From Acidimicrobiaceae bacterium (GTDB taxonomy: Bacteria; Actinomycetota; Acidimicrobiia; Acidimicrobiales; Palsa-688): a DNA stretch of 5,112 nt. Both the position numbers and the translations under genes were made by a program. The stretch is from the NCBI GenBank assembly GCA_030838025.1, contig JAUTXM010000138.1, forward strand, positions 1 through 5,112, given 5' to 3'. Below, one piece after another: positions 1-5,112 of the stretch. The notes beneath the pieces are model-generated. The model worked only from the letters and a program-made list of their open reading frames with translations, ran no database searches and had not been told where the DNA came from. Position 1 is the first letter of the stretch. Every line of letters begins with the position of its first letter.

Positions 1-1053
1 CGAGGCGGCACCGACCGCGGTCGCCTCGACGGTGAGCACGCCGTGGCCGTTCACGGTGGCCCCGAACACGGCATCGCCCGGCGCCTTGTCCACCGGCACC
101 GACTCGCCGGTGAGCATCGATTCGTCCACCGCCGACGAACCGGACCCGACCGTGCCGTCGACCGGGATCTTCTCGCCCGGCCGGACCCGCACGACCTGGC
201 CGGCGGTCAGCTCGGCGGTGGGCACCAGCCGCTCCGTCCCGTCGGGAAGCACGAGGTGGGCCTCCCGGGCCTCCAGCTCGACCAGGGCCCGCACCGCCGC
301 CGACGCCCGGCTGCGCCCCCGGGCCTCCAACCACCGCCCGAGCAGCAGGAAGGCGATGATCAGGGCGGCCATGTCGTAGTGCAGGTGCAGGCCGAACGCG
401 CTGGGGGTGCCCCGGGGGTCGGCGGCGTGGTCGTGGGCCTGGACACCGGGACCGAAAAGCAATTCGGCGGTGGAAAATGCGAAGGCGGCGAGCGTGCCGA
501 GCGCGATGAGCGTGTCCATGTTGGCGCTGCGAACCCGGGCCCTCCGGGCGGCACCTTTGAGAAACGGCCAGCCACACCAGAACTGGATCGGGACCGTGAG
601 GGCGGCCGCCAACCATCGGGCCGATTGGGCGTGGGGCCAGGCGTTGGACACGACCAGCACCATGAGGGCGAGCGGCCAGGCGACGACCAGGCGCCGCCAC
701 CACCCGGCTTGCTCAGCCAGCTCGACTCGGTCGTCTCGGTCGTGCAACCGCTCGGCGGCGTCACCTCGGAGTGTGGCGTGGTCTGGCGGGCCGGATCCGT
801 CGTCGGTGGTCGCGGCCGAAAGCTGGTAGCCCGCCCGCTCGACCGCCTCGGTCAGCGCTCGGACGGCGTCGCCGGAGGCCGGGAGGACCTCGACGGTGGC
901 CCGGCGGGTGGCCAGGTTGACCGACGCCGAGACAACCGCGGGCTGGCCCAGGAGAATGCGCTCGACGCGCGCCGCGCACGAGCCGCAGGACATCCCGGCC
1001 ACCGCGAACTCCAGGTGTCGCGGCGCTACCTCGGTCGTGGTCACCGCTCCCAT
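1..1053 (-). CDS. Heavy-metal (probably copper) translocating P1B-type ATPase, N-terminal part, cut by the window edge
   Basis: Membrane pump that couples ATP hydrolysis to export of a soft metal ion. The 351 visible residues show, in order: an HMA metal-binding domain (about residues 13-79) with the GMSCGSC motif, Cys23 and Cys26 being the metal ligands; a polar linker (80-118); membrane segments at about 121-139, 143-163, 178-199 and 226-243; then the actuator domain with PGEKIPVDG (292-300) and DESMLTGES (310-318). MDTLIALGT at 179-187 is typical of CopA-like copper pumps. A His-containing loop (204-225) joins segments 3 and 4. The CPx motif of the sixth segment, DKTGT and the nucleotide-binding domain lie off the left edge, so Cu versus Zn/Cd cannot be settled; family members usually have about 700-800 residues. 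The ATG at 1053 has AGG directly before it, which is too close for a normal ribosome site. GTG at 1044, with AGG 9 bases upstream, may be the true start. Divergent from the lipoprotein gene at 1116. Confidence 0.95.
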   Translation of the reverse strand, partial: MGAVTTTEVAPRHLEFAVAGMSCGSCAARVERILLGQPAVVSASVNLATRRATVEVLPASGDAVRALTEAVERAGYQLSAATTDDGSGPPDHATLRGDAAERLHDRDDRVELAEQAGWWRRLVVAWPLALMVLVVSNAWPHAQSARWLAAALTVPIQFWCGWPFLKGAARRARVRSANMDTLIALGTLAAFAFSTAELLFGPGVQAHDHAADPRGTPSAFGLHLHYDMAALIIAFLLLGRWLEARGRSRASAAVRALVELEAREAHLVLPDGTERLVPTAELTAGQVVRVRPGEKIPVDGTVGSGSSAVDESMLTGESVPVDKAPGDAVFGATVNGHGVLTVEATAVGAAS

Positions 1054-1115
1054 CCTGCCCGACGATGGCGCACGTTCCCAAGGCTGCCTGAGTACCGGCG
1101 TTGGTTGTGGGCATC
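1054..1115. other. Divergent intergenic region between the metal ATPase and the lipoprotein gene
   Basis: This short gap must hold the promoters of both flanking genes, unless they start inside each other. I see no convincing -10/-35 pair in either direction. I also see no long dyad of the kind expected for CsoR or CueR copper-sensor sites; the only symmetry is a 9-base AGGC-T-GCCT at 1081-1089, which is weak. The GGCAGG at 1054-1059 read on the minus strand could serve as the ribosome site for a GTG start at 1044 of the ATPase gene. Confidence 0.5.
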
Positions 1116-1730
1116 ATGGTCGCCATGCGATCTGGGGACGGGCGACTCGGAGTCGGGCAAAGGGCACACGATCGGAATTGGCGGCTCGGGAGCCGGCTCG
1201 TCCGGATAACCGGAACGGTTGTGGCGGCGGTGGCACTGGTGGCGTGCAGCAGCGCCAAGACGGCGACGCCCGCGACGACGATCGCGACCACGACCACGTC
1301 CACCACGGTTGCGGCCCTGAGCAGCCTCACCGTCGTCGGCGTCCGGCCCGCGGTACTCCAGGCGCCCTTCTACCCGCAGATCACGGTGACCCAGGTGAGT
1401 TGCGGCCCGTCGCCCAAGGGGGGTCGTTTCGTACGGGTGGACCTTCCCGCCGGCGGTCCCGGGACGGCCGCCAAATCCGTCCTCACCCATCCGACCGCCG
1501 TCGTCGTCGTGCCCGGGGCGGCGGTGCTGGTCGATCCCCGCTTTCTCACCAAGGCCCTTTACTCCGAAACGATGAAGAGCATCACGACATCGACCCAGGG
1601 CGCCTTCGTCCTGACCTTGGGCAACCTGCTCAGGACCGGTGGCGACGGCCTGGCGGTCGTGACGGGCAACGTCCAGGTCAACGGCGACTACGAGTGCCCC
1701 GCGACCGACGTGGCCTTTCCCGGGACCTGA
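1116..1730 (+). CDS. Small exported lipoprotein of unknown function
   Basis: I do not recognise this 204-residue protein. It begins with a basic stretch and a hydrophobic segment (about residues 30-43) ending in the lipobox LVAC, with Cys44 as the lipidated residue, so the mature protein should be anchored to the outer face of the membrane. A short Ala/Thr linker (49-67) follows, then a globular region of about 135 residues rich in Val, Thr and Gly, which looks beta-rich. Mature cysteines at 96 (VSCGPSP) and 194 (YECPATD) could form a disulfide linking the two ends of the domain. The start is uncertain: ATG 1116 has a weak GTGGG upstream, ATG 1125 is equally possible, and TTG 1101 is less likely. 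All give an unusually long n-region before the hydrophobic stretch. The stop lies 5 bp from that of the convergent M15 peptidase gene. It is a real gene because frame, signal peptide and composition agree; its function is open. Confidence 0.85.
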   Translation: MVAMRSGDGRLGVGQRAHDRNWRLGSRLVRITGTVVAAVALVACSSAKTATPATTIATTTTSTTVAALSSLTVVGVRPAVLQAPFYPQITVTQVSCGPSPKGGRFVRVDLPAGGPGTAAKSVLTHPTAVVVVPGAAVLVDPRFLTKALYSETMKSITTSTQGAFVLTLGNLLRTGGDGLAVVTGNVQVNGDYECPATDVAFPGT

Positions 1731-1735
1731 TCGGC

Positions 1736-2608
1736 TCAGCCCCCCGTCTTGGAGAAATGCTGGTAGTCGGGCGAGCTCCAGCGGCCGCCCCAGGGCCAGC
1801 CGACCGAGGCGAAGGCCTGCACCAACTGTCCTCCGGCGACGGCCATCCCGGGCCGGTAGGACGTGCGATTCACGTACGCCGCCCCGGCGGGGGGCATGAC
1901 CGTCGCGCCGGTGACGTAGGGGTTTTCGACCGTGTTGACGTCGATGGCCTCACCGTAGGCATGGACCGACCACTGCGGCGGTCCCGGCGCCACGGCGTTG
2001 CGGCAGTTGTAGCCCGAGGTGTTGTCGGCCGCCATCGAGTCTGGGTCGCTGCCCCGAAATGCGTCGACCGGCTGCATCTGATGAATCGGGAAGTGCTCGG
2101 CGAACAGGCGGGCGAAGACCTTGAGCACATCGGAGGTGACGGCGGCGTTGACCACCATCGTGCCCACGTGGGGCTGATTGTCGAACCCCCAGTAGCTGAG
2201 GTGCAAGAGGCGCAGCTGTGTGGGGCCGACCGGGCAACCGGCGTGCCAGCTGAACGGCAGGTCGGATGCCCCGACGGCGGCGACGGTACCGACGAAGGTG
2301 CCGGAGCCCGCAGTCGGAGCGGTCGACGGCGCCGCGGTCGACGGCACCGCGGTCGACGTCGGTGACGCTGTCGAGGTCGGGGCGGTGGTGGCCGCCGAGG
2401 GGGCCGATGTGGACGTGGTCGTCGTGGGGGCGACGGTGGTCGCCGCGGTCGCAGCGGTCAGCGGCACCGTGGTGGGCCGGCGAGACGCGATCGCGCCCGG
2501 GCGGGATGTGGAACCGCGGCACGCAGTGGCGGCCGCCGTTGCGAGCAGGAGCACGAGCAGGAGGAGCAGCGGGCGATCGCCAGACCCATGACCGTGGGAC
2601 GCCCGCAT
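1736..2608 (-). CDS. M15-family zinc peptidase (VanY-like D-alanyl-D-alanine carboxypeptidase type), exported
   Basis: Predicted cell-wall peptidase that trims peptidoglycan stem peptides outside the membrane. The 290-residue product has a Leu-rich signal segment (14-24) ending at Cys30, a low-complexity Thr/Ala/Ser/Pro linker (about 47-102) and a C-terminal M15 catalytic domain (about 115-288). The zinc site is visible: His216 and Asp223 in SVHAYGEAID, and His284 in DYQHF, with Asp281 in the usual place of the catalytic acid/base. Other family landmarks are GFDNQPH (141-147), FPIHQMQPVDAF (173-184), SMAADNTSGYNCR (191-203) and WPWGGRW (271-277). Cys125 and Cys202 may form a disulfide. The lipobox is weak, with Ala rather than Leu at -3 to Cys30, so lipidation is less sure than secretion. 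ATG 2608 is chosen because the signal peptide follows it directly; the frame stays open upstream but runs antisense through the transpeptidase gene. Exact bond specificity (D-Ala-D-Ala or another stem bond) cannot be read from sequence. Divergent from the L,D-transpeptidase gene. Confidence 0.93.
   Translation of the reverse strand: MRASHGHGSGDRPLLLLLVLLLATAAATACRGSTSRPGAIASRRPTTVPLTAATAATTVAPTTTTSTSAPSAATTAPTSTASPTSTAVPSTAAPSTAPTAGSGTFVGTVAAVGASDLPFSWHAGCPVGPTQLRLLHLSYWGFDNQPHVGTMVVNAAVTSDVLKVFARLFAEHFPIHQMQPVDAFRGSDPDSMAADNTSGYNCRNAVAPGPPQWSVHAYGEAIDVNTVENPYVTGATVMPPAGAAYVNRTSYRPGMAVAGGQLVQAFASVGWPWGGRWSSPDYQHFSKTGG
2303..2470 (-). repeat. Low-complexity Thr/Ala/Pro linker with a 15-bp tandem repeat
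   Basis: This part of the M15 peptidase gene encodes the spacer between signal peptide and catalytic domain (about residues 47-102). Within it, 2321-2360 holds 2.7 copies of a 15-bp unit of the form GGTCGACGGCRCCGC; the first two copies differ at one base. On the coding strand this gives a five-residue STAVP/STAAP/STAP pattern. Such units tend to change copy number by slippage, so linker length may vary between strains. Confidence 0.75.
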
Positions 2609-2633
2609 GCCCTCACGATAAGGTCTCGCGGCG
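2609..2633. promoter_or_regulatory. Shared divergent promoter of the M15 peptidase and L,D-transpeptidase genes, with overlapping candidate -10 boxes
   Basis: Only 25 bases separate the two start codons. On the minus strand a TANNNT hexamer (TATCGT, 2620-2615) lies 6 bases before the peptidase ATG, the spacing expected for leaderless transcripts in actinobacteria. On the plus strand another (TAAGGT, 2619-2624) lies 9 bases before the transpeptidase ATG. The hexamers share bases 2619-2620, so polymerase could probably not occupy both at once. No clear -35 boxes are seen, and these would fall inside the opposite coding regions. The plus-strand start has no Shine-Dalgarno sequence; the minus-strand start has a GAGG ending 2 bases before the ATG, too close to be typical. 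The -10 calls rest on pattern and spacing alone. Confidence 0.45.
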
Positions 2634-3521
2634 ATGCGGTTGGGTCGACCTCGCCGGCGGTACCTGGGGGTGGTCGCCGTCGCCGTCATCGTGGCCGGCT
2701 GCAACCGCGCCCGTACCCGGAGCGTCGCGCTCGGCACCACCACCTCGTCCACCGTGGTCGTCTCGACGACGCTGCCCGCCATCGCCACGACGACGACCAC
2801 CGCGCCACCGCGGACGAACACCACGGCGCGACCCGTGACCGCGACGACAAGGAGGCCGTCGGTAACGACGACGGTGGCTGCCCGGTCGACGGCGTGCCCG
2901 GCGACGCTCGCGGCCCAGATGGCCTCGACGGGGGGCGGATCCCAACTGATCACCGTGGTCGCCACCTCGACCGCCGCGACGTCGGCCACCGTCACGCTGT
3001 GGCAACGAACCGCAGCCTGCTGGTCCCAAGCAGGGGGACCATGGAGCGCCCGGGTCGGGTTTCACGGGCTGTCGACCACTCATCGCGAGGGTGACGGCAC
3101 CACGCCCGAGGGTCTGTTCGGGCTCAGTTCGGCCTTCTATGGCGTCGCGGCCGATCCCGGGGTCCACGGCAGCTATCACCAGCTGGTGTGCGGTGACTGG
3201 TGGGACGAGGATCCGGCTTCGCCCGAATACAACTCCTTCCAACACGTCGCGTGCGGCCAAACACCTCCTTTCGGGGCCCAAAGTGAGTCGCTATGGACCA
3301 ACACCGTGGGGTACCAGAGCTTCGCGGTCGTGAGCTACAACACCGGCCCCGTGATCGCCGGCGCCGGCTCGGCGATCTTCGTGCATGTGGATGACGGCAA
3401 GGCGACCAATGGATGCATAAGCCTCCCGCCAGTTGACCTGAAAACCGTGCTGCGCTGGCTGCAGCCCGGACAGTCACCGCACATCGCCATCGCCACGTCC
3501 AGCACCATCGGGCAGTTGTGA
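2634..3521 (+). CDS. L,D-transpeptidase (YkuD-fold) lipoprotein
   Basis: Predicted cell-wall enzyme that forms 3-3 crosslinks, or otherwise acts on tetrapeptide stems, through a catalytic cysteine. The 295-residue product starts with a basic n-region (RPRRR), a hydrophobic core and a good lipobox VAGC (Cys23). A Thr/Ser/Arg-rich linker covers about 35-82 and the catalytic domain about 88-288. Family landmarks resemble the COG3786 branch of YkuD proteins: EGDGTTPEG (152-160), WWDED (189-193), YN (199-200), GSAIFVH (245-251) and TNGCIS (258-263). His251 and Cys261 are the likely catalytic pair. The common SHGCIR motif is here TNGCIS, so the usual Arg two places after Cys is Ser; related branches also lack it. 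Cys88, 129, 186 and 207 are extra cysteines that may form disulfides. ATG 2634 directly precedes the signal peptide and has no ribosome site, so translation may be leaderless. Divergent from the M15 peptidase, whose product could supply tetrapeptide donors (inference). Peptidoglycan hydrolysis instead of crosslinking cannot be excluded. Confidence 0.93.
   Translation: MRLGRPRRRYLGVVAVAVIVAGCNRARTRSVALGTTTSSTVVVSTTLPAIATTTTTAPPRTNTTARPVTATTRRPSVTTTVAARSTACPATLAAQMASTGGGSQLITVVATSTAATSATVTLWQRTAACWSQAGGPWSARVGFHGLSTTHREGDGTTPEGLFGLSSAFYGVAADPGVHGSYHQLVCGDWWDEDPASPEYNSFQHVACGQTPPFGAQSESLWTNTVGYQSFAVVSYNTGPVIAGAGSAIFVHVDDGKATNGCISLPPVDLKTVLRWLQPGQSPHIAIATSSTIGQL
2736..2879 (+). repeat. Low-complexity Thr/Ser-rich linker in the L,D-transpeptidase gene
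   Basis: This ACG/ACC-rich stretch encodes residues 35-82, a spacer dominated by Thr with Ala, Val, Pro and Arg. It lies between the lipidated Cys23 and the catalytic domain and probably lets the domain reach into the wall. Its composition resembles the linkers of the neighbouring lipoprotein and M15 peptidase. Confidence 0.7.
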
Positions 3522-3540
3522 ACAATCGAGCCCTTAGAAC

Positions 3541-3562
3541 CGACAAATGGTACCTTTTGTCG
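3541..3562. promoter_or_regulatory. 22-bp near-perfect palindrome over the start of the Ig-repeat protein gene (candidate operator)
   Basis: The arms CGACAAA and TTTGTCG flank a GGTACC core, with one T on each side of the core. Ten of the eleven base pairs are symmetric; only the T/T pair at 3548 and 3555 breaks it. The site is AT-richer than its surroundings. It covers the ATG at 3547 and ends at the first base of the alternative GTG start at 3562. It also contains TACCTT (3551-3556), a possible -10 hexamer 5 bases before that GTG. A dimeric repressor bound here would block that promoter. There is no U-tract after it, so it does not look like an intrinsic terminator for the upstream gene. 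I cannot name the regulator. Confidence 0.5.
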
Positions 3563-5112
3563 TGCGCAGAACCCCGATAGCGAGACTCTTCGGAGCCCTC
3601 ACACTGCTGACGGGATCCTGCCTCATCGGAGCCACTCCCGTGTCGGCCGCGGTGCCCGCGAACGTCTCAATCACCTCGACGGCGTCCGGATCGCGATCGG
3701 TCGGACTTCAGGTCTTCGACACTGTGAATCTCAGCAATGGGGTCAACCCCACGGGGACCCTTACCTTCAATCTGTTCGGGCCCGATAACGCTACCTGCAC
3801 CGGCACTCCGGCATTCACCTCGACGGTCCCGGTGACCGCAAACGGTGCTATCGACTCAGCTCATTTCACCACGACCACGCCCGGCGTCTTCCGGTGGGTG
3901 GTCTCATACAGCGGCGACACCAACAACAACCCGGCGGGCCCGACGTCGTGCTCGGACCCGGCCGAGTCGGTGACCGTCGAAAAGTTCACCCCCTTCCTGA
4001 GCACCGCGGCTTCGCCGGCCGTGGCGGTGGGCGGCGCTATTCACGACACGGCAACGCTCAATGGTTTCGGGCCCCCCACGGGCACGATCGACTTCCGGCT
4101 CACGGGACCCGACGACCTGTTCTGCGCCGGTCCTCCGGTCTTCACGACCACCGTTACCGTGACCGCGGGGAGCGGCAGCTATCCCTCGCCCCCCTTCACA
4201 CCGACCCTCCCGGGAACCTACCGGTGGCAGGCGTCGTACAGCGGTGACGCCGACAACCTCGCGGTATCCATGAACGGCTGCCTCACCCCAGGCGAATCGG
4301 TCGACGTCACCGGGGGCCTGACGACGCCGACCATCTCGACGGTGGCCTCGGCACCCGTGGCCGTCGGGGGCAACGTCACCGACACCGCCACGCTGGCCGG
4401 AGGCAGCACCCCGACGGGCAACATCACCTTCAACCTCTACGGTCCCGACGACGCCACGTGCACCACCACGCCCGCGTTCACCTCGGTGCGAGCGGTCACG
4501 GGCAATCAGGCCTACACGTCGGGTTCGTTCACCGTCGTCGCACCGGGCCTGTACCGGTGGACGGCGTCGTACGGCGGCGACGCGGGGAACAACGCCGTGG
4601 CGAGTGGGTGCGGTGACGTCAACGAGAGCGTCGTCGTCACCAAGGCCAACACCGTCATCGCGACCACCGCCTCGGGCGAGGTGACCGTCGGGGCGACGAT
4701 CAGCGACACCGCCACCCTTTCGGGGGGCTTCGCGCATGCCGGGACGATTACCTTCGACCTGTTCGGCCCCGACAACGCCACGTGCAGCGGGCAAACGATC
4801 TTCAGTTCCACGGTGACAGTCACCGGCACCGGCCCCTATCCTTCGGGTCCCTTCACGACCGTGTCGCCGGGCACCTACCGGTGGGTTGCGACCTATAGCG
4901 GCGACGCCAACAGCAACGCCGCGGGGCCAACCGCCTGCGACGACCAGGCGGAAGCGGTCGTCGTGGCCGACGTCACCACGACGACGACCACCTCCACCAC
5001 CATCCCCCAAGGCACCACCACGACCAGCACCTCCACCACCATCCCCCAAGCAACCACCACCACCAGCACCACCACCACCATCCCCGAAGGCACCACCACC
5101 ACCAGCACCTCG
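3547..5112 (+). CDS. Secreted surface protein with four cysteine-containing Ig-like repeats and a Thr-rich tail, cut by the window edge
   Basis: Exported protein of unknown role, probably structural or adhesive; it runs past the right edge (522 codons visible from ATG 3547, 517 from GTG 3562). The signal peptide has RR, a hydrophobic stretch and a likely cleavage site at VSA/AVPA. Four tandem domains follow at about residues 35-139, 140-252, 253-361 and 362-471 (counted from GTG 3562). Each has a DTATL-like strand, a TGxIxF strand, GPDxxxC, a YRWxxSYSGD-like motif, a second Cys and an ESVxV end. From 472 onward comes a 13-residue Thr-rich repeat. No enzyme motif is visible. The domain pattern is common in actinobacterial surface proteins (family knowledge). 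The start is unsettled: ATG 3547 is the longest, but GTG 3562 gives a cleaner signal peptide beginning MRRTP and follows a possible -10. Neither has a ribosome site. The C-terminal anchor, if any, is not in view. The gene begins 25 bp after the transpeptidase stop, in the same direction, but probably has its own control. Confidence 0.88.
   Translation, partial: MVPFVVRRTPIARLFGALTLLTGSCLIGATPVSAAVPANVSITSTASGSRSVGLQVFDTVNLSNGVNPTGTLTFNLFGPDNATCTGTPAFTSTVPVTANGAIDSAHFTTTTPGVFRWVVSYSGDTNNNPAGPTSCSDPAESVTVEKFTPFLSTAASPAVAVGGAIHDTATLNGFGPPTGTIDFRLTGPDDLFCAGPPVFTTTVTVTAGSGSYPSPPFTPTLPGTYRWQASYSGDADNLAVSMNGCLTPGESVDVTGGLTTPTISTVASAPVAVGGNVTDTATLAGGSTPTGNITFNLYGPDDATCTTTPAFTSVRAVTGNQAYTSGSFTVVAPGLYRWTASYGGDAGNNAVASGCGDVNESVVVTKANTVIATTASGEVTVGATISDTATLSGGFAHAGTITFDLFGPDNATCSGQTIFSSTVTVTGTGPYPSGPFTTVSPGTYRWVATYSGDANSNAAGPTACDDQAEAVVVADVTTTTTTSTTIPQGTTTTSTSTTIPQATTTTSTTTTIPEGTTTTSTS
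3664..4974 (+). repeat. Four tandem Ig-like domain repeats (about 105-113 residues each)
   Basis: The units are 3664-3978, 3979-4317, 4318-4644 and 4645-4974. They are clearly related in protein but diverged in DNA. Each keeps two cysteines in fixed places, one in the ATC-like position after GPD and one about 45-50 residues later, before the ESV strand, so one disulfide per domain is likely. By eye, units 1 and 4 share FGPDNATC and an AGPTxC segment more closely than units 2 and 3 do. Counting by hand, codons ending in A or T make up 21 of 105, 18 of 113, 9 of 109 and 13 of 110 in units 1 to 4. Confidence 0.85.
4975..5112 (+). repeat. 39-bp tandem repeat encoding a 13-residue Thr-rich unit
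   Basis: Three full copies (4975-5013, 5014-5052, 5053-5091) and a 21-base partial copy at the window edge. The encoded units follow the pattern T/S-rich then TTIPQG, for example TTTTSTSTTIPQA, with IPEG in the third. Because the unit is a multiple of three, gain or loss of copies keeps the frame. It probably forms an extended stalk between the Ig domains and a C-terminal region off the window. The array may continue past the edge. Confidence 0.85.

Noticed and set aside
1054..1115. Possible copper-sensor (CsoR or CueR) operator upstream of the metal ATPase
   Set aside because: No long dyad matching either type; the only symmetry is 9 bases and is expected by chance.
43..1209. Plus-strand open frame of 388 residues opposite the metal ATPase
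   Set aside because: The minus strand encodes an unmistakable P-type ATPase through the same interval, and the plus-strand translation has no recognisable feature.
896..2365. Long plus-strand open frame of 489 residues
   Set aside because: Arg/Gly-rich composition, no domain signal, and it overlaps three supported genes; a by-product of high GC content.
1736..2995. Upstream extension of the M15 peptidase frame to 419 residues, starting at 2995
   Set aside because: The extra 129 residues are low-complexity, run antisense through the transpeptidase signal peptide and linker, and would bury the clear signal peptide that begins at 2608.
3516..3524. Rex-like half-site TTGTGAACA
   Set aside because: Only half of the expected palindrome is present, and it overlaps the stop codon of the transpeptidase gene.
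3541..3562. Palindrome as an intrinsic terminator of the transpeptidase gene
   Set aside because: No run of T follows it on either strand and the stem is AT-rich with no proper loop; an operator reading fits better.
3580..3621. Lipobox around the cysteine in the signal peptide of the Ig-repeat protein (TGSC)
   Set aside because: The residue three before Cys is Thr, not Leu or a similar residue, and a good signal peptidase I site (VSA/A) follows nine residues later.
3904..5049. Long minus-strand open frame of 381 residues opposite the Ig-repeat gene
   Set aside because: Its Gly/Arg/Val-rich repeats simply mirror the repeats of the real gene on the plus strand; no signal peptide, motif or sensible start.

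Overview
This is a compact, high-GC, gene-dense window. It holds five protein-coding genes, two of them cut by the window edges. The longest space without a gene is about 60 bases. The base composition, the Thr/Ser-rich linkers after signal peptides, and a secreted protein with actinobacterial-style cysteine-containing Ig-like repeats followed by a Thr-rich tail suggest an actinomycete-type bacterium, perhaps of the Acidimicrobiia. That assignment is inferred from style; there is no phylogenetic marker in the window.

Layout: (1) 1-1053, minus strand, is the N-terminal part of a heavy-metal P1B-type ATPase, probably copper-type, running off the left edge. It has an HMA domain, four membrane segments and the TGES actuator motif. 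(2) 1116-1730, plus strand, is a small lipoprotein of unknown function. (3) 1736-2608, minus strand, is an exported M15-family zinc peptidase of the D,D-carboxypeptidase type, converging on gene 2 with only 5 bp between the stops. (4) 2634-3521, plus strand, is an L,D-transpeptidase (YkuD fold) lipoprotein, divergent from the peptidase with 25 bp between start codons. (5) 3547 to beyond 5112, plus strand, is a secreted repeat protein with four Ig-like domains and a 13-residue Thr-rich tandem repeat, running off the right edge.

Genes 2 to 5 all encode exported or surface proteins, and each has a Thr/Ser/Ala/Pro-rich spacer. Peptidase and transpeptidase make a plausible functional pair. A D,D-carboxypeptidase produces the tetrapeptide stems that L,D-transpeptidases use as donors for 3-3 crosslinks, and the two share a very short divergent promoter region in which candidate -10 boxes overlap. 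The Ig-repeat protein has a 22-bp near-perfect palindrome lying over its start, a good candidate operator. I see no RNA gene, mobile element, CRISPR array or clear intrinsic terminator, and no convincing previously undescribed system. The most useful leads are the shared divergent promoter, the palindrome and the unrecognised lipoprotein.
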